Positions 10,261 to 18,046 of a stretch of DNA of 64,000 nt are shown one piece after another. The stretch spans positions 558,001 through 622,000 of the forward strand of contig OY970363.1 in assembly GCA_963718605.1 (NCBI GenBank), read 5' to 3'. Source of the stretch: JACCXE01 sp963718605. Its GTDB lineage: Bacteria; Actinomycetota; Acidimicrobiia; Acidimicrobiales; JACCXE01. Every line of letters starts with the position of its first letter. Positions within the stretch are counted from its first letter, which is position 1. The notes under the pieces were generated by a model that saw nothing but the letters and a program-made list of their open reading frames with translations, did no database searches and was not told the DNA's origin. The position numbers were made by a program, and so were the translations under genes.

Positions 10261-10841
10261 GACCCGTCCCCCATTTCCAGGGCGAGGCAGTCGCGGATGT
10301 GGGCGCGCGCCCGATGCAACAACACGCGTTGGTTGCCATCGGTGACGCCCAGCACGGCGGCGACTTCGGACGAGGTCATTCCTTCGACGTCGCGCAGCAC
10401 GACCACTTGGCGTTGCGCGGCCGGCAAGGTCGGAAGGATTTCCTGCACGCGTGCAGCCAGGCCGTCGGCCACTATCCGGTCGTCGACCTGGTCAGACCAC
10501 GGCACCGGCGGCGATGTCCACGCGCCGTTGCCGTCGAAGCAGTCGTCGAACGCGTCGTCAGGCACCGTCGCAGTCCGGTGTTCGCGCCCCGCGCTGGTAC
10601 GGGCACGGTTGAGCAGGATGTGGAACAGCCACGTCTTGAAGGTGGAGCGTCCCTCGAACCGGTCGACGCCGCGCACCACGGCGAGCCATGTGTCTTGCAC
10701 TACTTCTTCTGCCACCGCACGGCTGCCGACCACTGTTTGCGCCACCCGCAACAAGTTCGACTGGTACATCCGCACGAGGGTCGCGAACGCGGCTTCGTCG
10801 CCGGCGCGCAGGCGGTCGACCAACTCGGCGTCGTCGGTCAT
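10257..10841 (-). CDS. ECF RNA polymerase sigma factor
   Basis: 194 residues from the ATG at 10841. Region 2 is GDEAAFATLVRMYQSNLLRVA with AEEVVQDTWLAVVRGVDRFEG. Region 4 is LPAAQRQVVVLRDVEGMTSSEVAAVLGVTDGNQRVLLHRAR, a helix-turn-helix that reads the -35 element. It directs RNA polymerase to a small regulon and is held by the zinc anti-sigma encoded by the overlapping next gene. An in-frame GTG at 10886 has a purine-rich stretch too close to it, so 10841 is preferred. Its targets are not visible from the sequence. Confidence 0.92.
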   Translation of the reverse strand: MTDDAELVDRLRAGDEAAFATLVRMYQSNLLRVAQTVVGSRAVAEEVVQDTWLAVVRGVDRFEGRSTFKTWLFHILLNRARTSAGREHRTATVPDDAFDDCFDGNGAWTSPPVPWSDQVDDRIVADGLAARVQEILPTLPAAQRQVVVLRDVEGMTSSEVAAVLGVTDGNQRVLLHRARAHIRDCLALEMGDGS

Positions 10842-10945
10842 CGGCCGCAACGTAATGCAGCGGGGCCGGTCGACGACTGAAGTCACTCCCTACAGTCCGC
10901 CGCGACTTGCTGCGCGTTACGACTGCGAAGCGTTGGGGTTGAGCG

Positions 10946-11344
10946 TTACGCGGCGCGGTTGGGCGTGAGCACGTCGCCCATGTCCCGAGCCAGGCTTCGG
11001 AAAGTGCGTACGTCGAAGGCCAACACGATCGAGTCCTCGGTGGTCTCAACGGTGGCGTTGCGGCGACGGTCGGGATCCAGCGTTGCCAGTTCGCCAATCA
11101 CTTCGCCGGGCGCGACCGTGCGGTCGTGACCGGGCAAGCGGACAACGGCCTCACCCGCGACCAACACGAAAGCCTCGCGGCCACGATCGCCTTCGCGGCA
11201 CAGCGGCACGCCGGGGCGCACGTTCAAGGCGGTGCCTGCCATCGCGAGCCGACGCGCATCGCGGGTCGACAGCCCGGCGGCCGTGAGGGCCATGACGTAG
11301 CGGTCTTCGGTGCGGCGCAGTTTCATGCCCCCAAGTCTGGCCAT
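10946..11344 (-). CDS. Cyclic-nucleotide-binding-domain protein
   Basis: About 132 residues consisting of one CNMP (Crp-like sensory) domain: VRPGVPLCREGDRGREAFVLVAGEAVV, then APGEVIGELATLDPDRRRNATV. The latter is the phosphate-binding cassette region (GE-LA with an Arg following), and the last strand and helix are VLAFDVRTFRSLARDM. No DNA-binding helix-turn-helix follows, so it is not a complete Crp. It may sense cAMP or simply use the fold. Starts at 11374, 11344 and 11326 are all possible; none has a good ribosome-binding site. An 8+8 inverted repeat lies just upstream at 11383-11399. Confidence 0.75.
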   Translation of the reverse strand: MARLGGMKLRRTEDRYVMALTAAGLSTRDARRLAMAGTALNVRPGVPLCREGDRGREAFVLVAGEAVVRLPGHDRTVAPGEVIGELATLDPDRRRNATVETTEDSIVLAFDVRTFRSLARDMGDVLTPNRAA

Positions 11345-11382
11345 AGGAGAACCAGATAGCAACGCAGGATCCATATGTAAAC

Positions 11383-11399
11383 GCGATAGGTCCTATCGC
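11383..11399. promoter_or_regulatory. Perfect inverted repeat upstream of the cyclic-nucleotide-binding protein gene
   Basis: GCGATAGG-T-CCTATCGC, two perfect 8-base arms around one base. It lies 9 bases before the ATG at 11374 and 2 bases past the end of the DUF4262 remnant on the same strand. The one-base centre suits a dimeric repressor operator of the TetR type. A short terminator for the upstream remnant is the alternative, but no T-run follows. Confidence 0.5.
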
Positions 11400-11401
11400 T
11401 G

Positions 11402-11890
11402 TCAGGTCCCCCTGCCGCTGCCACCCCTCCTGGGGCGCATCGACCGTGCCTTTCGCCGTCGCCCCGCTCGATTACGGCCGTTCACATCGTGGCCCGGGTC
11501 CGCATCAAGCAGCTGCTGACACTCTCCCGGTGGGAGTTCGCACGCGTGCTCGGGTGGAAATAGCCCTTCGTCGTCACCCCACACAAGCTGCAAGGCGGCC
11601 GGAGCCGGCGCCCGTCCCACCCATTCGTAGTACGCGAACCACAGGTTGAACCGACCGCGCCGCCACTGCGCCGTATGGACCGTGCCGAAACGAACGGCGA
11701 GGTCCGGCAGGTCGACGACCGCGTGCGAAGCCTCGAACCGCTCGCCGAGCCGTATGCGATCGGTGGCGAACGTGAGAAGCGAACTGCTCGCCCTCGGGCC
11801 GAGACCGGTGACCACGAGCTCAGGATGGTCGTACGACTCAACGAGGCCAACCGTGTACGTCCACGGACTGGCACCCTCGGTGTGGGTGTG
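11402..11890 (-). pseudogene. DUF4262-family gene lacking its 5' end
   Basis: The frame reads HTHTEGASPWTYTVGL, then VESYDHPELVVTGLGPRAS, then WVGRAPAPAALQLVWGDDEGLFPPE. This is the body of a DUF4262 protein (PW-YTVGL, HPEL-V-GL, Q-VW-D--G-FP). Intact members have about 25 more residues before PWTYTVGL, starting with a Cys-rich turn. Here the frame runs upstream for 7 codons without any ATG, GTG or TTG to the TGA that ends the CG0192-like gene. The first usable start is a GTG at 11815, inside the fold. The C-terminal tail is arginine-rich and low-complexity. I call it a truncated remnant, though translation from an unusual start cannot be excluded. Confidence 0.6.
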
Positions 11891-11911
11891 ACGCGGCCTA
11901 GGCCGCGCGGG

Positions 11912-12535
11912 TCAGCTCTCTTGGACCGCGGCGAGGATGACGGAGTCGGGTGGCGCGTCCCATGACGCGGTGAGCGCGATGGGTGGGCGAGGTCCGGCGG
12001 TGGGCCGGCGGAACACCGCGAGTTCGAATCGTTCGTTGTGGAGCACGCAGGCGGTCGTGTCGTCGGACTTGAGTTCGAACTCGTCGACCGGGACGCGTTC
12101 TTGGGTCCAGCCGCCACCCTGGATCCGCACGTTGCTCGGCGCGATGTACCAACGTCCTTCGTATTGCGCCATGCCGAGCGCTTCGCCCTGGCCGGTCATG
12201 GTGACCGCCGCGAGCATCACGACGAAGCGGGCGTCGCGCAGTCCGTCGTACACCCAACGGGTACCCAAGACGGAGTGGTGCATCTCGGTGATGAACGCGT
12301 CCCCCGCGTCCGGCAGCGGCTCGTCGCGATACGTGAGCGGAACCTGCAGCAGGACGCCGCCGGCCATCACGAGATGCGTCTCCATACCAACTCGGCCTTC
12401 GGGATCATCGAAGCGGAAGGAGCCGATCACGTCGATGGAGTCTGTTGCCGGCGCACCCCACGGCTGCGTTGGCGCCCACGCGGCGATCAGGTCGGCTTTG
12501 GTCGGGGTGATCGTTGCGCGATGAAAGAGAGCCAC
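11912..12535 (-). CDS. CG0192-like protein (maltokinase N-terminal-cap-like domain)
   Basis: 207 residues. Conserved features of the actinobacterial CG0192/maltokinase-cap family are visible: MALFHRATITPTKADLIAAW, IDVIGSFRFDDPEGRVGMET, LLQVPLTYRDEPL, TEMHHSVLGTRWVYDG and APSNVRIQGGGW. In full maltokinases this beta-rich cap precedes the kinase; here it stands alone, as in many actinobacteria. The biochemical role is unsettled. The HNH repeat element begins 24 bases beyond its start codon on the other strand. Confidence 0.82.
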   Translation of the reverse strand: MALFHRATITPTKADLIAAWAPTQPWGAPATDSIDVIGSFRFDDPEGRVGMETHLVMAGGVLLQVPLTYRDEPLPDAGDAFITEMHHSVLGTRWVYDGLRDARFVVMLAAVTMTGQGEALGMAQYEGRWYIAPSNVRIQGGGWTQERVPVDEFELKSDDTTACVLHNERFELAVFRRPTAGPRPPIALTASWDAPPDSVILAAVQES

Positions 12536-12558
12536 GCCGGCAACGGTAGGACGGACGG

Positions 12559-13800
12559 CGCGCGCCTCCTCGAAATTTCTTGATATTGGGTCTTGCCGAA
12601 CGCTTGTTCGGGTGGTTGAGTCGGTATGTGGACGATCGGGTGGTAGGCGCGTTGCGCCAGTTGGTTGAGCGCAAGGCCGGCGAGTTCGAGCCGGGTGCGC
12701 TCAATCTGTTGACCGCGGAGAAGGCGGTGGCGGAGTGGGCCGCGATCGAACGTGTCGCGTGTGCGGCGAAGTTGCGGGCGGCGGCGCGGGCCGAGGAGAT
12801 CGGTTTGGACGCCGAGCAGGCGGTGGCGAACGCGTCGGGTGTCACGGCGGGTCAGGCGCGCAGGCAGACGAAGTTGGCGTCGAAGCTGAAGGGCAAGGCC
12901 CAGACGGCCGACGCGTTCAATAAGGGTGAGGTGTCGGTGACGGAGGCGAACGCGATCGCCGACGCGGTGGACGTCGCGCCGCACGCGGAGGCGGCTTTGT
13001 TGGAGTTTGCGGCGCGTAACTCCTCCGCGTCGGATCTGTTGAACGAGTGTGAACGCGTCAAGCGTGATGCGATGGACGCCGACGGCACGTTGGCCGCCCG
13101 GCAACGGGCGGCGCGGTCGGTGCGCACGTGGAACGACGGCATGGGCATGGCCTGTGGCACGTGGAAACTCGAACCCGTCGCCGGCGCGAAATGGAACGCC
13201 GAACTCGAACGTCTGGCTGATCGCATGTTCCGCGCCCAGGTCCAGGCCAAAGGCGGCGTCGACACCCAAGAACAACGCATGGCCGACGCACTGGTCGAAG
13301 TGCTCGACTCCGCGGACTCGAAGGGTTCAGCGAAACGGCGCGGTCCGCGGACCATGGTGCAGCTCCTCGTCACGAAGGCCGCCGTCGAACGGGGCTACCT
13401 CGAGCCGGGCGAGAAGTGTGAGACCGCCGCCGGGAAACCGATCCCGATGGGCGCCGTGGACGTCGCGTTGCTCGACCCCGACACCAAAGTCCAAGAAGTC
13501 GTCTTCAACGAAGTCGACGTGCAGTCGATCATCTCGCACAAGCGCTACAGACCGGCCCGATTACGCGACGCGCTCGCGGCGCGCGGACTCGTGTGCGCCG
13601 TCACCGGCTGCGGACGAACCAAAGGCCTCGAAGCCGACCACACCGACGACTTCGCCAAAGGCGGCCCCACCTGCGCAGCCAACCTTAAATGGCACTGCCA
13701 CTACCACCACGACCTCAAAACCCGCGGCCTCTACACGTGGATCAAAGACGAAAACGGCATCGACCAATGGGTGCACGCCCCGCGCTCCGCGCGTGAATGA
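12559..13800 (+). repeat. HNH repeat element, copy 1 (with conserved 5' leader)
   Basis: About 1,242 bases that recur at 49134-50376 with high identity. The shared region begins with CGCGCGCC, includes a 33-base leader (12570-12602) that is identical in both copies and contains the palindrome GAAATTTC, and ends at the stop codon. Flanks are unrelated. Both copies start 24-25 bases beyond the 5' end of an unrelated minus-strand gene. No terminal inverted repeats or target duplications are visible. Confidence 0.8.
12628..13800 (+). CDS. DUF222/13E12-type HNH endonuclease-like protein, copy 1
   Basis: 390 residues from the GTG at 12628. The N-terminal DUF222-type helical region includes EKAVAEWAAIERVACAAKLRAAARA and TAGQARRQTKLASKLKGKA. 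The C-terminal HNH nuclease has CAVTGCGRTKGLEADHTDDF, then GGPTCAANLKWHCHYHHDLK: zinc-type cysteines, the DH pair, Asn and final His. The start is fixed by comparison. A TTG at 12580 is in frame here but out of frame in copy 2, where one extra base lies in the leader, whereas the GTG is shared. Such proteins are multicopy in actinobacteria (REP13E12 is the mycobacterial example) and behave like selfish elements. Confidence 0.88.
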   Translation: MDDRVVGALRQLVERKAGEFEPGALNLLTAEKAVAEWAAIERVACAAKLRAAARAEEIGLDAEQAVANASGVTAGQARRQTKLASKLKGKAQTADAFNKGEVSVTEANAIADAVDVAPHAEAALLEFAARNSSASDLLNECERVKRDAMDADGTLAARQRAARSVRTWNDGMGMACGTWKLEPVAGAKWNAELERLADRMFRAQVQAKGGVDTQEQRMADALVEVLDSADSKGSAKRRGPRTMVQLLVTKAAVERGYLEPGEKCETAAGKPIPMGAVDVALLDPDTKVQEVVFNEVDVQSIISHKRYRPARLRDALAARGLVCAVTGCGRTKGLEADHTDDFAKGGPTCAANLKWHCHYHHDLKTRGLYTWIKDENGIDQWVHAPRSARE

Positions 13801-13816
13801 CCGGGCGAGCGCTTGG

Positions 13817-16363
13817 TTATTCGCTGGCGATGGCGGCGAGGACGTCGAGGCGGCCGGCGCGGCGCGCCGGGAAGATCGCGGCGACCAAGCCTGCGAAGAC
13901 GGCGAAGACCAGGAGGATGACGAGGCTTGGGATCGGGACGGCGACGGTGGTGATGAACGTCTTGGGTAGCGCGGCGAGGGCGGCCAGACCGAACACGATG
14001 CCGACCGCGACGCCGATGGTGGCGCCGAACGCCGAAACGATGGCGCCCTCCCATCGCACCATGCGGCGGGTTTGTCGACGGGTCATGCCGACGGCGCGCA
14101 GGAGACCGATCTCGTGGATGCGCTCGAGCACGGAGAGCGCCAGGGTGTTCGCGATCCCGAGCACCGCGATCACGATCGCCAAGAGGAGCAGCACGTTGAT
14201 CACGATGAGGAGTTGATCGACTTGTCCGCTTTGGTTGTCGATGAAGGCGGCGCGGTCCTTCAGCTCGAGTTGGGGAAAGCCGCGCAGGATCGGAGCGACC
14301 GCTCGCTGGAGGTCGGTTTCGGCCACGCCGGAAGCGGCGTTGATCGCGACGAACTGGTCGAGGGCGTCGCCGTAGTTGGCGTTCCACGCGCCGAGCGAGA
14401 TCACGTAGTTGCCGGCGATGGTGGCGTCGTCGTAAATGCCCGCCACCTTGAACTTCTGGGTGCCCGTGCGCGAGAACGCCACCGATACGTCGTCGCCGAC
14501 TTTCAGGTGCAGGTCGCGAGCGGGGTCCTTGTTCATGAGGATCGACGTGTCGTCGAGCTGGTCGAATCCGCCACTCTTGATTTCGAGGTCGAACAGTTCG
14601 CCCGCGGTCTTGGGGTTGAGCGCCGTGACGTCTTTCGTGGCGCCGTGGACTTTCATCGCTCCGAAGCGCACGGGCGTCGAAGCGTCGACGGATGGCAGGG
14701 CCGCGATCTTTTCGGCGACGCTGGGGCTGAAGCCGAAACCGAAGCCGCTGCCGGTGGCTACGAAGTAGTCGGCGGTGACCGAGCCGTTGGCGGCGTCTTT
14801 CACCGAGGCCTTCAGCGACGCTCCGACGATCGTGGCCATCGTGACAAGTGCCAGTCCGACGGTGAGCGCGGCCGCGGTGGAGGACGTGCGTTGCGGGTTG
14901 CGGGCGGCGTTGTCGCGCGCGAGGCGGCCGGGGGTGCGCATGAAGCTGCGCACGGGTGCGCCCAGAACGCTTGTGATGCGGCCGGCCACGAGCGCGCTGA
15001 GCATCGACACGCCGAGGAAGATGCCGATCGCGCCGAGGGCGAGGCTCGTAAGCGTCGACTTCGTGTTGTCGGCGAGGAACAATCCGTTGCCCAGAATCAG
15101 AGCCCCGAGCGACGTCATCACCGTGCCGATAATGAGCCGACGCCGGCTGGTGAGGCCGCGGCCTTCGAGGTCGTCGCGCAGCGCGGCGAGCGGGGTGACG
15201 GTGGACGAACGGAACGCGGGCAGGACCGACGCGGCCAGCGTGACGCCGATGCCGACGACGAGGCCGATGACGACGGTGCGCGGCTTGAGGATCGCGTGGC
15301 TCGCGGGCAGCGTGAACCCGATCGCGTTCATGAGCTGCTGGAGCAGCTTCGCCAGCACCACGCCGCCGCCGATTCCGATGATCGACGACAGCACACCCAG
15401 CGCGAGCGACTCGGTCATCACCGACCGGCGGACCTGGCTCGGCGACGCGCCTACTGCGCGCAGCAGGGCGAGTTCTCGGGTGCGTTGACCCAGGATGATG
15501 TTGAACGTGTTGAAGATGTAGAAGGCGGAGACAAACAGCGCGACGCCGGCGAACGCGAGCAGCACCCCGCCGATGATGTTGGAGAGCACCTCGAAGGTGG
15601 ACGCGTCTTCGTCGGCAACCTGCGCGCCGGTAACCACTTCGATGCCGGCGGGTGCATTCGCCTTGAGGGTGGCGCGGACGTCGCTGACCTTGGCGTTGTC
15701 GGCCACGACGATCAGCACCTTGTCGACCAGGCCGTCGCGGTTCAGCACGCGGTGCGCTGTGGGCTCATCGAACGCGAGCACGTGCGCGCCGCCGAATCCG
15801 TCGCTCTCGCCGAACCTGAACGCGCCGACGAGCTTGAAGGTGGCCGGGCCCGACACCAGCTGCACGTGGATGGTGGAGCCGAGCTTGAAGCCGAAGTCCT
15901 TGAACGTGACCTGGTCGAGCGCAGCCTCGTTGGGCCCGGGACGACGGCCTTCCGACACGCGCAGCGGGTTGAGCTTTTCGCTCGGCCCCCACGAGAAGCC
16001 GAGGGTGGGCGGGCCGTTGTTGGGGACCTGCTTGCCCTTGGGGTCGATAAGCGCGGGGATCACCGACTGGACCGGGCCCTCGGCCTCGGCCACGCCGGGA
16101 ACCTGCTTCACCAGGTCGACCGCTTGTGCGGGCAACGGCGCGCGCTCGATGCCGCCGGGCCCGGTATCGAAGCCGCCCTTCGTGCGCACGACGAGGTCGA
16201 CGTTCTGATTGGCTTCGCCGAACAGCGTGCGGAAGGTTTGCTTGATCGTGTCGCTGAGCACGAACGACGACACCACGAAGGCGACGCCGAGGATGATCGC
16301 CAGGGCCGTCATGACAAAGCGGCCCTTGTGGTCGCCGATGTTGCGCAGGCTGAGACGGAACAT
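13817..16363 (-). CDS. FtsX-like ABC transporter permease
   Basis: 848 residues with the usual duplicated layout: an N-terminal membrane helix (KGRFVMTALAIILGVAFVVSSFVL), a large extracytoplasmic MacB-type domain, and three helices around ILGQRTRELALLRAVGASPSQV. A second core follows, ending with helices around LALSVLERIHEIGLLRAVGMT and a final C-terminal pair. The repeated RE-ALLRAVG segments are the FtsX coupling motifs that contact the ATPase. It probably exports a lipid, peptide or drug or acts as a mechanotransmitter; the substrate is unknown. Its ATG overlaps the ATPase stop by one base (TGATG at 16363). Confidence 0.93.
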   Translation of the reverse strand: MFRLSLRNIGDHKGRFVMTALAIILGVAFVVSSFVLSDTIKQTFRTLFGEANQNVDLVVRTKGGFDTGPGGIERAPLPAQAVDLVKQVPGVAEAEGPVQSVIPALIDPKGKQVPNNGPPTLGFSWGPSEKLNPLRVSEGRRPGPNEAALDQVTFKDFGFKLGSTIHVQLVSGPATFKLVGAFRFGESDGFGGAHVLAFDEPTAHRVLNRDGLVDKVLIVVADNAKVSDVRATLKANAPAGIEVVTGAQVADEDASTFEVLSNIIGGVLLAFAGVALFVSAFYIFNTFNIILGQRTRELALLRAVGASPSQVRRSVMTESLALGVLSSIIGIGGGVVLAKLLQQLMNAIGFTLPASHAILKPRTVVIGLVVGIGVTLAASVLPAFRSSTVTPLAALRDDLEGRGLTSRRRLIIGTVMTSLGALILGNGLFLADNTKSTLTSLALGAIGIFLGVSMLSALVAGRITSVLGAPVRSFMRTPGRLARDNAARNPQRTSSTAAALTVGLALVTMATIVGASLKASVKDAANGSVTADYFVATGSGFGFGFSPSVAEKIAALPSVDASTPVRFGAMKVHGATKDVTALNPKTAGELFDLEIKSGGFDQLDDTSILMNKDPARDLHLKVGDDVSVAFSRTGTQKFKVAGIYDDATIAGNYVISLGAWNANYGDALDQFVAINAASGVAETDLQRAVAPILRGFPQLELKDRAAFIDNQSGQVDQLLIVINVLLLLAIVIAVLGIANTLALSVLERIHEIGLLRAVGMTRRQTRRMVRWEGAIVSAFGATIGVAVGIVFGLAALAALPKTFITTVAVPIPSLVILLVFAVFAGLVAAIFPARRAGRLDVLAAIASE

Positions 16364-17103
16364 CAGACGCGGAACTTCTTCATGCGGTCGAGCACCTTCG
16401 TCGGCGTGGGCTTCGCCATCTCGTCGACGATTTCGCCGTCGTCGAGAAACAGCACGCGGTCGGCGTAGGACGCCGCCACTGCATCGTGGGTGACAATCAC
16501 GATCGTCTGGTCGAACTCGGTGATCGCGCCCCGCATGAACTCGAGGATCTCGGCGGAGGTCGCGGAGTCGAGGTTGCCGGTGGGCTCGTCGGCAAACACG
16601 ATGTGCGGCCGGTTGGCCAGTGCCCGCGCGACCGCGACGCGCTGCTGTTGGCCGCCGGACAGTTCGCGGGGCCGGTGCTTCAGCCTGTCCTTCAAGCCCA
16701 TCGTGCCAACGATGCGCTCGATGAGCGACGGATCGGCTTTGCGACCGGCGAGGTCCGCGGGCAGCGTGATGTTCTCGATGGCGGTAAGCGTCGGCACCAG
16801 GTTGAACGCCTGGAACACGAAACCAACCTGGTCGCGCCGCAGGTGCGTGAGTTGGGTCTCGCTGAGTGAGCCCAGGTCGGTGTCACCAATGAAGATCTGG
16901 CCCTGCGTCAGCGAGTCGAGGCCAGCGAGGCAGTGCATCAACGTCGACTTGCCCGACCCCGACGGCCCCATAATCGCGGTGAACTCTTGGCGGGCGAAGG
17001 TGACGTCGACACCTCGCAGCGCGGTCACCTCGGTTTCGCCCTGCCCGTACACCTTCACTGCGCCCACCGTGCGCGCTGCCGCCGTCTGCAAATTCGTTGC
17101 CAT
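16363..17103 (-). CDS. ABC transporter ATP-binding protein (MacB/LolD type)
   Basis: 246 residues: Walker A MGPSGSGKST, Q-loop VFQAFNLVPTLTAIEN, signature ELSGGQQQRVAVARAL, Walker B IVFADEPTGNLD and H-loop VIVTHD. The NLVPTLTA-EN stretch is characteristic of the LolD/MacB/FtsE branch that works with FtsX-like permeases, and the next gene encodes exactly such a permease. The start is taken at 17103 (MATNLQ), because the upstream codons only add three residues. A cluster of CACCCTG repeats lies 45-90 bases upstream and probably controls it. Confidence 0.94.
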   Translation of the reverse strand: MATNLQTAAARTVGAVKVYGQGETEVTALRGVDVTFARQEFTAIMGPSGSGKSTLMHCLAGLDSLTQGQIFIGDTDLGSLSETQLTHLRRDQVGFVFQAFNLVPTLTAIENITLPADLAGRKADPSLIERIVGTMGLKDRLKHRPRELSGGQQQRVAVARALANRPHIVFADEPTGNLDSATSAEILEFMRGAITEFDQTIVIVTHDAVAASYADRVLFLDDGEIVDEMAKPTPTKVLDRMKKFRV

Positions 17104-17147
17104 GCGCTGCATCGTAAGGACACGGTGCGCGCCCGACGATCGGTTAT

Positions 17148-17191
17148 CACCCTGCGTTCACCCTGAGACCACTCAGGGAACACCCTGAGAC
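17148..17191. promoter_or_regulatory. CACCCTG repeat cluster between divergent genes
   Basis: CACCCTG occurs at 17148, 17159 and 17181. The last two extend to CACCCTGAGAC, exactly 22 bases apart (two helical turns). Between them CCCTGAG-ACCA-CTCAGGG (17161-17178) is a perfect 7-base inverted repeat. The cluster sits in the 95-base gap between the ABC ATPase (minus) and the hydrolase (plus). This phased arrangement is typical of a cooperative activator or response-regulator site. Confidence 0.55.
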
Positions 17192-17198
17192 GTACGGT

Positions 17199-18023
17199 GT
17201 GGCGGTGAACGAGTCTGTCCCACTTTGGCCCGGTGTCGCCCCTGGATCCGAGGGCTGGACGCAAGTGGAGTCGGCTGTGCCCGAGGGCAACCACACGGTG
17301 CTGCGCAACGTGGTGACGCCGACGATCACGCCCTACCTTCCGTCGCCGGAAACCGCCACGGGCGCGGGCATCGTGATCGCGCCGGGCGGTGGATTCCGCA
17401 TCGTGGCGATCGAGCACGAGGGCACGCGCGTGGCCGAGTGGTTCGCGGCGCGCGGCGTCGCGGCGTTCGTCCTCAAGTACCGCGTGGCCGACACGGGCAC
17501 GACCACCGATGAATGGGCGACCCAGATGGCCGCGTTCTTCACCGAGGTGTCGGAGGTGCCGATCTTGGAGCGCATGCTCGACGGCATCGGTCCGTTGGCC
17601 GTGGCCGACGCGCACCGCGCGATGGCGATCGTGCGCGAGAAGGGCGCCGAGTGGATGGTGGAGCCGGGTCGGCTGGGGTTTCTCGGTTTCTCGGCGGGTG
17701 GGTATCTCACAGTCGAGATGGCACTGGCCGCGGACGCCGCGCTCCGGCCGGCGTTTGTCGCGCCGCTCTATCCCGGGTTGCACGGCCACCGCGACGTGCC
17801 CGCCGATGCACCGCCGCTGTTCACGGTGGTGGCCGAGGACGATCCGATCTGTGTCGACGCGACGAAGAACATCGTGGCCGACTGGCAAGCCGCGGGCCGC
17901 CCCGCTGAGTTCCACATGTACCCGACTGGCAGTCACGGCTTCGGGCTGCAGAACGATGGTCGCGCCACCGATGTGTGGATCGACCAGTGCTACGACTGGT
18001 TGCACACCATCGAGGTCCTCTGA
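17199..18023 (+). CDS. Alpha/beta hydrolase (BD-FAE/esterase-lipase type)
   Basis: 274 residues. The oxyanion motif APGGGFRIVAIEHEG, the nucleophile elbow GFLGFSAGGYLT (Ser in G-F-S-A-G), the acid in VVAEDDPICV and the catalytic His in YPTGSHGFGL are all present. This is the esterase/lipase family often named endo-xylanase-like acetyl esterase. There is no signal peptide, so it is cytoplasmic. The start is a GTG at 17199; a GTG two codons on is possible. It is divergent from the ABC exporter across a 95-base region holding the CACCCTG repeats, so both may answer to the same regulator. Confidence 0.87.
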   Translation: MAVNESVPLWPGVAPGSEGWTQVESAVPEGNHTVLRNVVTPTITPYLPSPETATGAGIVIAPGGGFRIVAIEHEGTRVAEWFAARGVAAFVLKYRVADTGTTTDEWATQMAAFFTEVSEVPILERMLDGIGPLAVADAHRAMAIVREKGAEWMVEPGRLGFLGFSAGGYLTVEMALAADAALRPAFVAPLYPGLHGHRDVPADAPPLFTVVAEDDPICVDATKNIVADWQAAGRPAEFHMYPTGSHGFGLQNDGRATDVWIDQCYDWLHTIEVL

Positions 18024-18046
18024 CCCGGGCGTCCTACTGTGGCCCG

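Noticed and set aside
12580..12627. TTG start for HNH copy 1
   Set aside because: The same codons are out of frame in copy 2 because of one extra base, so the shared GTG is the likely start.
14072..16468. 798-residue plus-strand frame
   Set aside because: It lies antisense to the intact FtsX-like permease gene and is composed of Asp/Glu/Arg repeats, typical of a high-GC shadow.
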